64,000 nucleotides of DNA, from contig NZ_CP034145.1 in assembly GCF_003856835.1 (NCBI RefSeq), positions 2,790,001 to 2,854,000 of the forward strand. Direction: 5' to 3'. This stretch comes from Haloplanus aerogenes. GTDB lineage: Archaea; Halobacteriota; Halobacteria; Halobacteriales; Haloferacaceae. The notes under the pieces are model-generated. The model did not search any database and had not been told where the DNA came from. It worked only from the letters and a program-made list of their open reading frames with translations. This document shows, piece by piece, positions 33,857 through 42,482 of the stretch (positions are counted from its first letter, which is position 1; each line of letters starts with the position of its first letter). The position numbers were made by a program, and so were the translations under genes.

Positions 33857-34410
33857 TACCGGACGAAGGCGCGAGACGCGTTTAGTGGTTCCGGAGCGAC
33901 CCCAAACCGGCCTACCCCTCAACATCTCGAAGAATATTTCCGGAGAGCGCGGACCGCATCATGCAGTACTGGACGGGAGTCGCTCCGTGATCTAGGAGTC
34001 GCCGCGACAGTCATCGCCGTCTGGACGAACATGTCAAATTCGACAACACACTTATACACCAGGCTCTACAAGCATCCGATGCCCGCGGCCCACCTCTCCC
34101 CCCCATCAACTGGCACCCCAGTTCGAACGCGAATCACTCGCCGTTCGGGGCCGCGGTTCGTTTTTCGGCGCTACGACAACCAGCCAACATCGGTATCGAG
34201 AACAGATCGTCACGAAGGATGAGGCTCAGTGACTACTCTCGCCGCCATCGTCGGACGGCGCTGCCGCTATCGGCTCCTGTGAGTCGTTACGTCAAATAAA
34301 AGAATCCGCACCGAACGACCGCTTTCGGCGGTCAGTCGTGGTTCGTCGGACGATCGTAACCGTCGATCGAGCCGCACGAAGCGACTCGATCGTGGCTCAC
34401 GATCGACCGA
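33857..34410. other. Intergenic region between rfcB and the S-layer gene
   Basis: This 554-nt stretch holds the rfcB promoter (TTTAGTG at 33880-33887) and, at its other end, hairpins beyond the S-layer gene: GACCGC/GCGGTC around 34318-34335 and the dyad at 34386-34406. In the middle a TATA-like TTATAC (34052-34057) stands 25 nt before an ATG at 34079 that opens a 47-codon frame to 34222 (basic, Ser/Thr/Pro/Arg-rich). I do not consider that frame a proven gene. Confidence 0.5.
34386..34406 (-). terminator. Dyad just past the S-layer gene stop
   Basis: TCGATCGTG (34386-34394) and CACGATCGA (34398-34406) form a perfect 9-bp inverted repeat with a 3-nt spacer, starting 5 nt after the S-layer stop codon on its strand. 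The position suggests a transcript-end hairpin; archaeal terminators are usually U-tracts, so this could instead protect the 3 prime end. Confidence 0.5.
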
Positions 34411-37353
34411 TTAGTTGTCGCGCCGAGCGGCCAGCAGCGCAGCCGCGATGAGCGCGATGACCGCGACGATGGCACCGAAGCCGGGACCGCCGCCCTCAGT
34501 GGGCGTCGGCGTCGCCGTCGCCGTCGGTTCCGGCGTCGGTTCCGGCGTCGGTTCCGGCGTCGGTTCCGGCGTCGGTTCCGGCGTCGGCTCCGGCGTCGCG
34601 GTGTCCGTCGGCGTCGGTTCCGGCGTTGCCGTCGGTTCCGGCGTCGCCGTCTGGACGTTCTGGACGATCTCTACCTCGACCGTGTCCGAGTTGTAGGAGT
34701 CGTCGGCCTCGAGCGTGTACGTGCCCGTCTGCACGTCCTCGAGCTCCAGCGACACCATGTAGGAGCCGTCGTAGCTCCACTCCTCGGTGGTTGCGAGGGC
34801 GACGGAGTCACCCTCTTCGGTCAGCAGTTCCACGGTAATCGAGTTGTCGTCCGGACGCAGGTTCGTGCGGCCTTCGACGACCATCGTGTCGTCGACGCCC
34901 ACCGGGTTCACACCGGAGGCTTCCATGCCGTCGGGGTAAACCGAACCGATCGTCGTCCGGGAGTCAGCGAGGCGGAACTGCTGCGTGACCATGCGGTCGT
35001 CGCTCGCAACAGCCTCGGTCGTCTGGTCCAGGAGACGTGCGCGGGCCTGACTACCGGTCAGCGAGTCACTGTCCAGGTTGCTCGCGAGGGACTGGAGACG
35101 CGAGTACGCGTCACTGCCCGACGTGGACAGACCTTCACCGAACTGATCGTCGCGGCCGGCGGTCATCGCGTGCGCACTGACCTGACCTTCGACGAGGTCG
35201 CTACCAACGTTGAGGTCCTCTTCCTCGAACGTGTTGTCGTCGTCGACGGAGAGGTCAGTGTAGTGGACGTTACCGCGCTCGTCGATGAAGATGAACGCCA
35301 CGGTCTGGGAGCCCAGCGCCGTGCCGGTCACGTTCACCACGCGGTCGTCGGTGGAGACCTGCCCACCGATCGTCTGGATGTTGGCGTCCAGTTCCGTGTC
35401 GGTGACGCGCAGCGACTTCTGGCTGCTCGTCCCCGTGTTGAACGTGGAGACGTTCACGTCGGAGTCGATGCTGCCCGTCCCACCGACGTCGGCCGTGTCG
35501 ATCACGCCGAAGCGGTACGTACCGGGCTGGGAGAGGAGGTCGTTCCCGTCACCGTCGCCGGCGGAGAGAACGAGGTCCTCCTTCTCGAACGTGTTGTCTG
35601 CGTCGACGTTCAGCGAGGTCTGAGTGATACCGTTGTCACTCCGTCCGTCGAGGTCGACGAGCTGGTAGTCGCCCTGGCGGCGGACGTAGAAGGCAACGTC
35701 GTCGATACCTTCCGACGCCGTACCGTTCAGGTCGACTTCGCTACCGACAACGTACGTGTTGCCGGGCTGGTTGATCTCGACGTCACCCTGCTCGACCGTG
35801 AGCGAGGGATCGTCCTCGAGGCGGCTCGAGATGGCTGCGCCGTCGATGGCGGAGCCAGTCGGCGCAGTCGAGTTCTGTGCGTAGAGGTTGACGTCGACAC
35901 TGCTGTCGTCGAGGTTGGTCGTGTCGATCTGACCGATGCCGACACCCGTGTCGTCGTCAATCTCGACGACTGCGTAGGCGTAGCCGCCGTTCGTAAGTCG
36001 GGAGCCCTTCGAGACAACATCTCCGACGTTCCGGAAGATGCTGTTGTTCGCGGTCGGGGACTGGGTCTGCGAGCGGAACTCGTCGGACTCGATGGTGACG
36101 ACGTGGAAGTCGCCAGCGTTCGAGCCGCGGATCCTGAAGGTCACGTCCTCACCGCGCGTGACGCGCGACGAGTCGAGATCGAGGGACACGTCGTCGTCAC
36201 CGGTGACGGTGACGGTCGTGCTCTGGCTGGCCTCACCGAAGTCGAGGTCGTCCGTGCCAGCGAGCGTGATCGTGAACGTTCCCGTGTTGAGGTCCGAGAG
36301 ATCGAGGTCCCAGTTGACCTCGTTGCTACCGGCGCCCATCTGCCCAACGTCACTCGCGGTCCGAGTCGCCGGGTCGGACGTGCCGCCGGGGTCGTCGTTA
36401 CCCGTGATGGCGTCGCCAGTCACGTCGAGACCGTCGTCGTTCTCGACGGTGACTTCGAGGTCCTCGGCGTCCTCGTAGTTCCAGGAACCGACGACCGTCA
36501 GTTCACCAGAGCCTTCGTTATCGTCGCCCTGCGGCACGGAGCCGCCGGCGATGTCAGCGCCCTGCGCGTTCTCCACGTCGAGCGTGGTCACGCGCGGACG
36601 CTGGACGGTCACGCCATCGGAGCCGGAGGCACCGTCGGTCGTGTAGCGACCGGTTGCCTGGTCCTGCGGGACGTCCGGGACTTCGAGGGGCACACCCTCG
36701 GCGTCACCGGCCGTCTTCACGATGCCACCCGAGAGGGTGCCACCGAGTTCGAGGCCGGACTCGCCCTGGAAGACGGTCGCACCGGGGTAGATGACACCGG
36801 TACCGTCGGCGGTGTTGAAGTCGCCACCTGCGCCGTCGCCACGGTTGTCAGAACCGCCGGCGCTAGCAGTGACGTCGAACCCGGGGTCCGTCGGGGCACT
36901 GCCGACAGCCGCCGTCGCGGCCAGGGTTCGGGGGCCAGTGGAAGCTCCAGAAGCGTCAACATTGACCACGATTTCCAGATCCTCAGATCCGGAGGCACTG
37001 GTGTTGATGCCGATCTCAACGTCACCACCACCAGTAACCGTAGTGTTGTTGACCGAGAATCCACTGCTACCCTGGAATGCCGCGCTCTCGACGCTGTTAG
37101 CCGAGACGCCGCTAACTCCAGAGTAAGTGAGCGTTATTGTGTCTGTACCATCTGCACCGCCGGTGACCGAGGTGAAAGTGACCGTTTGGTCAAAGCCAGG
37201 ATCACCGGTGGGAACGTCGGTGGCAGTAGCGCCACTGTCACCACCATAATCCGCAGCAGCCGTCCCCGAAAGCGCGACGGTGCCCGCGAAAACGGAGAAC
37301 ACCATCAGCGCCGCGAGGATTACTGCGCGGGCCTTGTCGTTATAGTCTGTCAT
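34411..37353 (-). CDS. csg: S-layer glycoprotein with PGF-CTERM anchor
   Basis: A 980-residue surface-layer protein that forms the cell envelope. Residues 1-33 are the haloarchaeal surface-glycoprotein signal (AVILAALMVFSVFAGTVALS, cleaved near GTAAA). The mature part is acidic, beta-rich and has several NxS/T sequons (NNTTV, NTSAS, NNSIF, NSTAP, NGTAS, NVSTF). Near the C-terminus a Thr/Pro/Glu-rich region (TPEP repeats) precedes GGGPGFGAIVAVIALIAAAL and ARRDN, the PGF-CTERM signal processed by archaeosortase A and replaced by a lipid. The start at 37353 is fixed by the signal peptide. Confidence 0.92.
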   Translation of the reverse strand: MTDYNDKARAVILAALMVFSVFAGTVALSGTAAADYGGDSGATATDVPTGDPGFDQTVTFTSVTGGADGTDTITLTYSGVSGVSANSVESAAFQGSSGFSVNNTTVTGGGDVEIGINTSASGSEDLEIVVNVDASGASTGPRTLAATAAVGSAPTDPGFDVTASAGGSDNRGDGAGGDFNTADGTGVIYPGATVFQGESGLELGGTLSGGIVKTAGDAEGVPLEVPDVPQDQATGRYTTDGASGSDGVTVQRPRVTTLDVENAQGADIAGGSVPQGDDNEGSGELTVVGSWNYEDAEDLEVTVENDDGLDVTGDAITGNDDPGGTSDPATRTASDVGQMGAGSNEVNWDLDLSDLNTGTFTITLAGTDDLDFGEASQSTTVTVTGDDDVSLDLDSSRVTRGEDVTFRIRGSNAGDFHVVTIESDEFRSQTQSPTANNSIFRNVGDVVSKGSRLTNGGYAYAVVEIDDDTGVGIGQIDTTNLDDSSVDVNLYAQNSTAPTGSAIDGAAISSRLEDDPSLTVEQGDVEINQPGNTYVVGSEVDLNGTASEGIDDVAFYVRRQGDYQLVDLDGRSDNGITQTSLNVDADNTFEKEDLVLSAGDGDGNDLLSQPGTYRFGVIDTADVGGTGSIDSDVNVSTFNTGTSSQKSLRVTDTELDANIQTIGGQVSTDDRVVNVTGTALGSQTVAFIFIDERGNVHYTDLSVDDDNTFEEEDLNVGSDLVEGQVSAHAMTAGRDDQFGEGLSTSGSDAYSRLQSLASNLDSDSLTGSQARARLLDQTTEAVASDDRMVTQQFRLADSRTTIGSVYPDGMEASGVNPVGVDDTMVVEGRTNLRPDDNSITVELLTEEGDSVALATTEEWSYDGSYMVSLELEDVQTGTYTLEADDSYNSDTVEVEIVQNVQTATPEPTATPEPTPTDTATPEPTPEPTPEPTPEPTPEPTPEPTATATPTPTEGGGPGFGAIVAVIALIAAALLAARRDN
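34526..34597. repeat. 12-nt tandem repeat in the S-layer stalk
   Basis: Six tandem copies of GGTTCCGGCGTC (the sixth has one change, GGCTCC). On the minus strand it encodes the repeated TPEP units of the Thr/Pro-rich wall-spanning stalk, where O-glycosylation is expected. The copy number could vary by slippage. Confidence 0.85.
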
Positions 37354-37691
37354 GTGTTTCGTTGTTGTGTTCGCAGTGACATTCCGGAGGTCGCTCCTCT
37401 TTCCTGTCGATTTGTGACCGTGCCGTCCGGAGGGACAGCGCAATCACTGGTAGGGGTACGGCCCTTTCTTTACCCAAGTCTGGTATATGTTTTGTGGTCT
37501 TGTCGTGTGTGTGTCAGACATAGGCAGGTCGTCTGCACGGGCACAACACGGGAGGAAAATCACGGATGGGGGGGACTCCTGATGGTAGTCGTCGATTGGT
37601 CGGACGGGACCGGATGTCAATCAGAATTAATATAGGCACCAACCGAGCGAGAATCGGATTCCATTTACGTCGGCCGCCCGGAGGCGGAAGT
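37354..37691. other. S-layer promoter and long leader; lipoprotein promoter
   Basis: This 338-nt divergent region carries a minus-strand TATA-like element (ACATATACCA, about 37482-37491), which would start transcription near 37465 and give the S-layer mRNA a leader of about 110 nt, similar in length to leaders reported for other haloarchaeal csg genes. On the other side GAATTAATATAGG (about 37623-37636) is AT-rich and probably serves the lipoprotein gene at 37692. I see no gene in it. Confidence 0.55.
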
Positions 37692-38543
37692 ATGCGACGC
37701 CGCGCGTTCCTCGCCTCGGCCGGAATCGCCGCCCTCGCCGGCTGTTCGAACGGTGACGGCTCGACGACAGCCACGCCGACGCCGACAGAGACGGGGGCGC
37801 CGAACTTCGAACTCCGCGGTGCACGCTTCCCCGGCAACAAGACCCTGAACGTCGTGACGAACTTCATCATCGCCGTCGAGAACACAGGGTCGGCAGCGGG
37901 GACGTTCCGATCGCCGCTCCAGATGAAGGTCGGTGACGGCGAGTGGAAAACCGCCGGCGAAGTCGAGATGCCGCTGGACGCCGGTGAAACCGGCGAGTGG
38001 CACAGCCCCGATTTCCTCCCGCAGTATCTGACGACCCTCCACTTCCGTCTCGGCGCCTTCGACGAGACGTGGTCGATAAAGATCCATCCGCGCGAACTCG
38101 ACTTCAGCCACTACTACGCCGTCCCGACGGGACTGTATATCAACGTTCTCGGTGGCTCGTTCGAATCCACGTACTCCACGTCGGGGAACGAGACGGCCGA
38201 CACGACGAACGACACGGCGACGCCCGCCGCGACGACGACACCGGTCTCGGCACCGGATGAGAAAGCATGGGCGGTGATGCAAGTCGACGTACGCAATCGG
38301 CTGGAGGAACCACACGACGCACCGCCCGCATCGTCGTTCGTCCTCGAAGTCGACGGGGAGCAAATGCCCCAGCACCAGGAAGTGAGTGCCAATCCCTACG
38401 AAGGCGGCGAACTCGCTGGACGAACGGTCAGACGGGGCGAGTTGGTGTATGCCGTTCCGGAGGGCACGCGGGCGCGCGATATCAGACTCGTGTGGGAGGC
38501 ATCCCTCCCGAAGGGCGACGTGAAGGCTATCTGGACCAAGTAA
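37692..38543 (+). CDS. Tat-type lipoprotein, function unknown
   Basis: A 283-residue exported protein. MRRRAFLASAGIAALAGCSN shows a twin-arginine-like start and the lipobox LAGC (Cys18), followed by a Thr/Pro linker and a beta-sandwich-like domain (FIIAVENTGSAAGTFRSPLQ, PLDAGETGEWHSPDF) resembling CARDB or DUF4352 extracytoplasmic domains. The C-terminus has WAVMQVDVRNRLEEP. It is divergent from the S-layer gene. The function is not known. Confidence 0.75.
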   Translation: MRRRAFLASAGIAALAGCSNGDGSTTATPTPTETGAPNFELRGARFPGNKTLNVVTNFIIAVENTGSAAGTFRSPLQMKVGDGEWKTAGEVEMPLDAGETGEWHSPDFLPQYLTTLHFRLGAFDETWSIKIHPRELDFSHYYAVPTGLYINVLGGSFESTYSTSGNETADTTNDTATPAATTTPVSAPDEKAWAVMQVDVRNRLEEPHDAPPASSFVLEVDGEQMPQHQEVSANPYEGGELAGRTVRRGELVYAVPEGTRARDIRLVWEASLPKGDVKAIWTK

Positions 38544-38578
38544 GCGTCGTGAAGCGGCTGGGGCGGACGACGGTTGCG

Positions 38579-38710
38579 CTACAACGGGACGGCGGCCGCC
38601 GCGCACCCGACCATCGCGATGAGCAACAGGATGATCGAGAAGGCCTCGACCAAGCATTCGGTGGGCGACAGCAGGCGGAACAGGTCCCTGAGCGTCAGTG
38701 CGCGTTTCAT
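38579..38710 (-). CDS. 43-residue putative membrane protein
   Basis: A short frame, ATG at 38710, with the protein MKRALTLRDLFRLL..., a single hydrophobic helix (AFSIILLLIAMVGCAAAAV) and a basic amphipathic N-terminus. A TATA-like AAGTATA (minus strand, 38731-38737) is about 25 nt upstream. The helix and promoter spacing support a real small protein, but no homologue is known to me. It lies antisense to a longer frame of coding-like composition but no recognisable content. Confidence 0.45.
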   Translation of the reverse strand: MKRALTLRDLFRLLSPTECLVEAFSIILLLIAMVGCAAAAVPL

Positions 38711-38855
38711 TATCAGCGTGTGACTGAGATTATACTTCTGTCGTATTAATGCCTGACCCTAAGTCTCATAGTAGGCTTGGGAGAGATATTATCTCTCGCT
38801 GGCGAGTGAGGGGAGAAACGGGGCTGTAGCCACACAGAGGCCCCAAAGACGGCGA

Positions 38856-40595
38856 TCAGGTGTCCTCGGGCGAATCGAGTTCGACGAGGGCAATGTCTAG
38901 GTGTGAACTCTCCGCGACGACCGTCGGATTCCGATCGTTCACGACAGCCACGCCACTCGTGGTGAGGACCGCGTATCTGATCTGCGGGTCCGTGCGAAGC
39001 CGTTCGACCGAGACTTTCTGCATCGGGCGGTCTGCGTAGAACTGGTACGAGGAGTAGAACCAGACGGCGGCCGCGTTAGGCTGGACGTACACGCGCTCGT
39101 CCGCGGGAACGACGTCGGCGGTTCGTTCACCGAGGCGGCGGAACTCCGTATCGGTCGGTTCGTCGCCGAAGCCAGCCGCGTAGACGGAGGGAGCGCCGAC
39201 GAGCGCACTCACCACGAACACCAGAACGGCGCCGACCGTCAGCCCCCGGGCGAGCGAGCGGACATCGAGCGACACCCCTCCCGGAAGGGAGAGCGATCCG
39301 CGGTCGAGCACGTCCGTGGTCAGCAGCCAGCCGCCGAGACAGACGAGAGTGACGGCGGTCGCGACCGTCCAGTCGGGTGCCAACGGCCCGTCGACCAACC
39401 CACCTGGACCGTAGAGCCGACCGTCGCTCCCGGCCACGACGGCGAGGACGGTGCCCACGACGACGCCGACGGCCGACGGCCGGTAGCCGTCGAGCGCGGT
39501 TGCGACGAGCCACCCCACCGTGATCGCTGCCGGGGCGTACATCGGGAGGATGTACCACGTCTTCGTCCCGAAGAAGGCGAACGGCCCGGCGGCGGCCGCG
39601 GTCCACCAGAGCAGGAAGCCGGGCGTCGCGCTCTCGATGCCGTCGCTCCGGAACGAGACAGCCGCCGCACCGACGCTGGCCAGAAAGAGGAACCACCAGG
39701 GCCGAAACAGCGACTGAAGTTCCGTCGGATATGGATACTCGAAGATCGGCACGAGCGTCTGCCGACCCGTCGAGGGCGTATCGGTACCGACGATACGTTG
39801 CCAGACGGGTTCGAGGAAGATTTCCTCGACGAAGAGATCACCCACGCGAAGGTACACCGCACCCACCCACGACCCGACGGCGACGACGGTGATGGCCGCG
39901 GCGATGCCGACGAATCGCGGGGAGAACCGGTCACGGTAGACGAGGGGAAGCGGGAGGAGCGCGAGGAAGAACACGCCGCCAGCGAACCCTTTCGTCAGGA
40001 GGAGGGCGGCCGCGACGGCACCGACGAGGACGGGAGACGCGTCGTACCGCTCCGTCGCGTGGAACCAGACGAGGGCGACGAGGAGGGAGCCGAAGAAGAC
40101 GTGGAGCATATCCGTGGCACCGAAGCGTGCGGCGTTCGTCCCGACGAGTACCGCCGGCGTCGTCAGGAAGACGGCGGCAGCGACGAGACCGGCCGCTGGT
40201 CCGTAGAGCCGTCGGCCGAGGACGTACACGAGGACGGTGACACCGACTGCCGCCGTGGCGGACGGCAGGCGAACGGCGAACTCGGTCGGGCCGAAGACGC
40301 CGATGGAGAGCGCTTCGAGCCAGATTGCGAGTGGTGGCTTCTCGAGGAACGGCGAGGCGTGAATCGTGTCGAACCCGGCGAGGTGCGGGACCAGCCAGTG
40401 CCCCTGCTCGACGGCGTGGCGAGCGGCGTTGGCGTAGAACGACTCGTCCCACCACCACAGCGGCCGCTCCCCGAGTCGATAGAAGACGACAGCGGTGGCG
40501 ACGACGAACACGACGCCGGTCGGGGCGTCGACAAACGGTGTGCGCAGGCGGTCGATGACCGACTTCACCGACTGGCTCCAACCCTCTGAGACCAT
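38856..40595 (-). CDS. GT39/ArnT-like glycosyltransferase
   Basis: A 579-residue polytopic GT-C enzyme. The first loop has PLWWWDESFYANAARHAVEQ with the catalytic-type DE, then ASPFLEKPPLAIWLEALS, the KPPL motif of ArnT-type transferases. About eleven to twelve membrane segments precede a C-terminal outer domain. It would move a sugar from a polyprenyl-phosphate donor to a protein or lipid on the outer face. It lies 1.5 kb from the S-layer gene, a possible acceptor. The substrate is unknown. Confidence 0.85.
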   Translation of the reverse strand: MVSEGWSQSVKSVIDRLRTPFVDAPTGVVFVVATAVVFYRLGERPLWWWDESFYANAARHAVEQGHWLVPHLAGFDTIHASPFLEKPPLAIWLEALSIGVFGPTEFAVRLPSATAAVGVTVLVYVLGRRLYGPAAGLVAAAVFLTTPAVLVGTNAARFGATDMLHVFFGSLLVALVWFHATERYDASPVLVGAVAAALLLTKGFAGGVFFLALLPLPLVYRDRFSPRFVGIAAAITVVAVGSWVGAVYLRVGDLFVEEIFLEPVWQRIVGTDTPSTGRQTLVPIFEYPYPTELQSLFRPWWFLFLASVGAAAVSFRSDGIESATPGFLLWWTAAAAGPFAFFGTKTWYILPMYAPAAITVGWLVATALDGYRPSAVGVVVGTVLAVVAGSDGRLYGPGGLVDGPLAPDWTVATAVTLVCLGGWLLTTDVLDRGSLSLPGGVSLDVRSLARGLTVGAVLVFVVSALVGAPSVYAAGFGDEPTDTEFRRLGERTADVVPADERVYVQPNAAAVWFYSSYQFYADRPMQKVSVERLRTDPQIRYAVLTTSGVAVVNDRNPTVVAESSHLDIALVELDSPEDT

Positions 40596-40677
40596 CTACA
40601 CCCGTTGGAGAACTGAGTCGGAGTAAAAAGTGCTGATAGCGGCGCGGTGTTCCGACTCGACGGTCGAGAACGGGAAA

Positions 40678-40836
40678 TGCCCGGGGTGGGCTCCGAACCC
40701 ACGATCTCCGCATGTCCCAGGTTACGAGGCTCGGCGGGCCTCGAGGGAGGCGGAGGCTTCCAAGGCCGAGGTGTATCCGCACCGAAGCTCGAATACCCTA
40801 TGAGTGCGGCGCTATGTCCAGCTAAGCCACCCGGGC
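40678..40836 (-). tRNA. Elongator tRNA-Met (CAU) with 85-nt intron
   Basis: On the minus strand: acceptor GCCCGGG pairs with CCCGGGC, discriminator A at 40678, T arm GTGGG-TTCGGAG-CCCAC, anticodon stem CCGCA/TGCGG, and loop CTCATA plus A. The 5 prime exon is 40836-40799 (38 nt), the intron about 40798-40714 (85 nt, after position 37) and the 3 prime exon 40713-40678 (36 nt), without encoded CCA. An intron in elongator tRNA-Met at this place is known in Haloferax; it is removed by the archaeal splicing endonuclease at a bulge-helix-bulge. Confidence 0.9.
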
Positions 40837-40987
40837 GCAGTAGGTCGTAGGCAAATGCCGCCCTTGAAGCTTCCCATATCAATCCACCCTCCGGAGGTGT
40901 ACTGTCGGCGGTTTACCTCAGGGTGGCGAACAGCGCTATCGACGTCCAGCCGGCAGTATTATCAGCCGCCGCGGGGACATTCCGCCC

Positions 40988-41986
40988 ATGAGTCTGCCGG
41001 AGATCGTCCAGTCCACCCTCGACGGCGAGTCCGTGGCGGCGCGCGTGGGACTCGGCGGCGACGACTTGCTTCTCGTGACACCGACGCGGACGCTCGTCTA
41101 CCGGGCGGAGGGCCTCCTCTCCGACGAGGCAGTCGAGGAGTTCCCCCACGATGCCGAGCACGTTGGGGTATCCGAAGGACGACGCAAGGCCAAGATCACG
41201 CTCGATTACGGGCTCGACGGCGAGCGCACGTTCTCGGTGCCGACGAAACAGCTCGATCAGGTGCTCCACCCCGTCCTCGCCGGCGTGTTCAACGCCCGCG
41301 GCATCACGGATCCCGGTGAGACGGTCAAGCAGACCTACCGGTTCAGCGAGTTGACCATCGTCATCACCAGCGCTCGCCTCGTCCGCCACATCGGCGCCGC
41401 CGTCTGGGACGAGGAGTACGAGGAGTACCACTTCGGGGACGTGACCGACCTCGACTTCGAGGAGGGAAGCGTCGCCACGTCGGTCGTCATCACCGTCGAC
41501 GGGCATCAGGAGCGGTTCAAGACGCCGAACGATCAGGCACGGGCCGTACGCGAGGGCCTCGTCTCCGCGGTGTGTGCGTACCACAACGTCGACGACCTGG
41601 AGGAACTTCGCGCGGCGATGGCCGAAGACGAGGACGACGACGAGAGCGTCCCGGACACCGAGGACGGCGACACAGTGTCGTTCGGTGACGGTCCCGATCC
41701 GCTCGACACGAGCGGCGTCGACGGCGACGTGGAGGAGACGGACGAAGGGATGACGACAGACACGGACCGAACGGCCGGCGACACCGCGACGGCAGAGACG
41801 GCCAGCACCGAACGGGACGAGGGGTTCGGTGGCTCGGGCTTCCAGTCGGCGGGCGTCGTCGACGACGACGCCGTTGCCCGCGAACTGTCCGAACTCCGAA
41901 AGCAGGTGGAGGCGCAGAACGAACGCCTCGAACGGCAGGAGCGGACGATCAGACAACTGATCGAGGAACTGCGGCAGGGGCGCTAG
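40988..41986 (+). CDS. Haloarchaeal conserved protein with C-terminal coiled coil (DUF7115-like)
   Basis: A 332-residue acidic cytoplasmic protein. Residues 1-210 form two PH-like or beta-rich segments (LLLVTPTRTLVYRAEGLLSD; SARLVRHIGAAVWDEEYEEY), 210-280 are a very acidic disordered linker, and 283-332 a predicted coiled coil (ARELSELRKQVEAQNERLER, QERTIRQLIEELRQ). The function is unknown; the family name is from memory. It converges with the next gene with a shared CTAG. Confidence 0.65.
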   Translation: MSLPEIVQSTLDGESVAARVGLGGDDLLLVTPTRTLVYRAEGLLSDEAVEEFPHDAEHVGVSEGRRKAKITLDYGLDGERTFSVPTKQLDQVLHPVLAGVFNARGITDPGETVKQTYRFSELTIVITSARLVRHIGAAVWDEEYEEYHFGDVTDLDFEEGSVATSVVITVDGHQERFKTPNDQARAVREGLVSAVCAYHNVDDLEELRAAMAEDEDDDESVPDTEDGDTVSFGDGPDPLDTSGVDGDVEETDEGMTTDTDRTAGDTATAETASTERDEGFGGSGFQSAGVVDDDAVARELSELRKQVEAQNERLERQERTIRQLIEELRQGR

Positions 41987-42369
41987 TCCCGGCCGAGCAC
42001 TTTTCGCACGCAGGAAGAGCCGAAGGGACCGAGTTCGCCGGTGTCGAGTTGGAGGAAATGGCCCGTCGAGAGCGACGCGCCACAGCGCAGGCAGTCGAAG
42101 TCGCCCTCACGGGTGACGACGTGGCGCTCGAAGCGGACGAACCCGCCACGCTGCATCCGGACCCGGCCCTCGTCGCGTTCGATGATGCCCCGGAGTTCGG
42201 CCTCGTCGAGGATCGTTCGAACGAGCGTGGGATCGGTCGTCACCGTCTCGATGCGGTCGACGACGGCCGAGAGCGGCAGATCGTCGTGTTCGAGGGCGGC
42301 GAGCAGGTCGAGGGCGAGGGCGACGCGGTCGTCTTCGTGCGCCCGCTCGCGTGCGCGATCGTCCGTCAC
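41983..42369 (-). CDS. DUF5830-like protein with zinc-binding cysteines
   Basis: A 128-residue haloarchaeal protein. The N-terminal two thirds resemble a winged helix (DDLPLSAVVDRIETVTTDPT, EAELRGIIERDEGRVRM), and the C-terminus has a zinc-ribbon-like DCLRCGASLSTGHFLQ with a later Cys (SSCVRKVLGRD). A DNA- or RNA-associated role is possible. The function is unknown; the DUF name is from memory. Confidence 0.65.
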   Translation of the reverse strand: MTDDRARERAHEDDRVALALDLLAALEHDDLPLSAVVDRIETVTTDPTLVRTILDEAELRGIIERDEGRVRMQRGGFVRFERHVVTREGDFDCLRCGASLSTGHFLQLDTGELGPFGSSCVRKVLGRD

Positions 42370-42482
42370 TGATCGCCGCTTCGACCCGACCCCCCATCAA
42401 CGTCCCGCTCACGTCACTCACGTCACCCACGCGAATCCAGAGAAGCGCAAGCCGTTTGACCGACGGCGACGAGCGACGGAGT

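Noticed and set aside
34526-34597. Tandem repeats that might suggest a CRISPR array
   Set aside because: Units are 12 nt, contiguous, without spacers and in frame with the S-layer TPEP stalk.
35170-37635. 821-codon open frame antisense to the S-layer gene
   Set aside because: It is a shadow of the GC-biased codons of the S-layer protein; the translation has no recognisable domain, while the opposite strand has signal peptide, repeats and PGF-CTERM.
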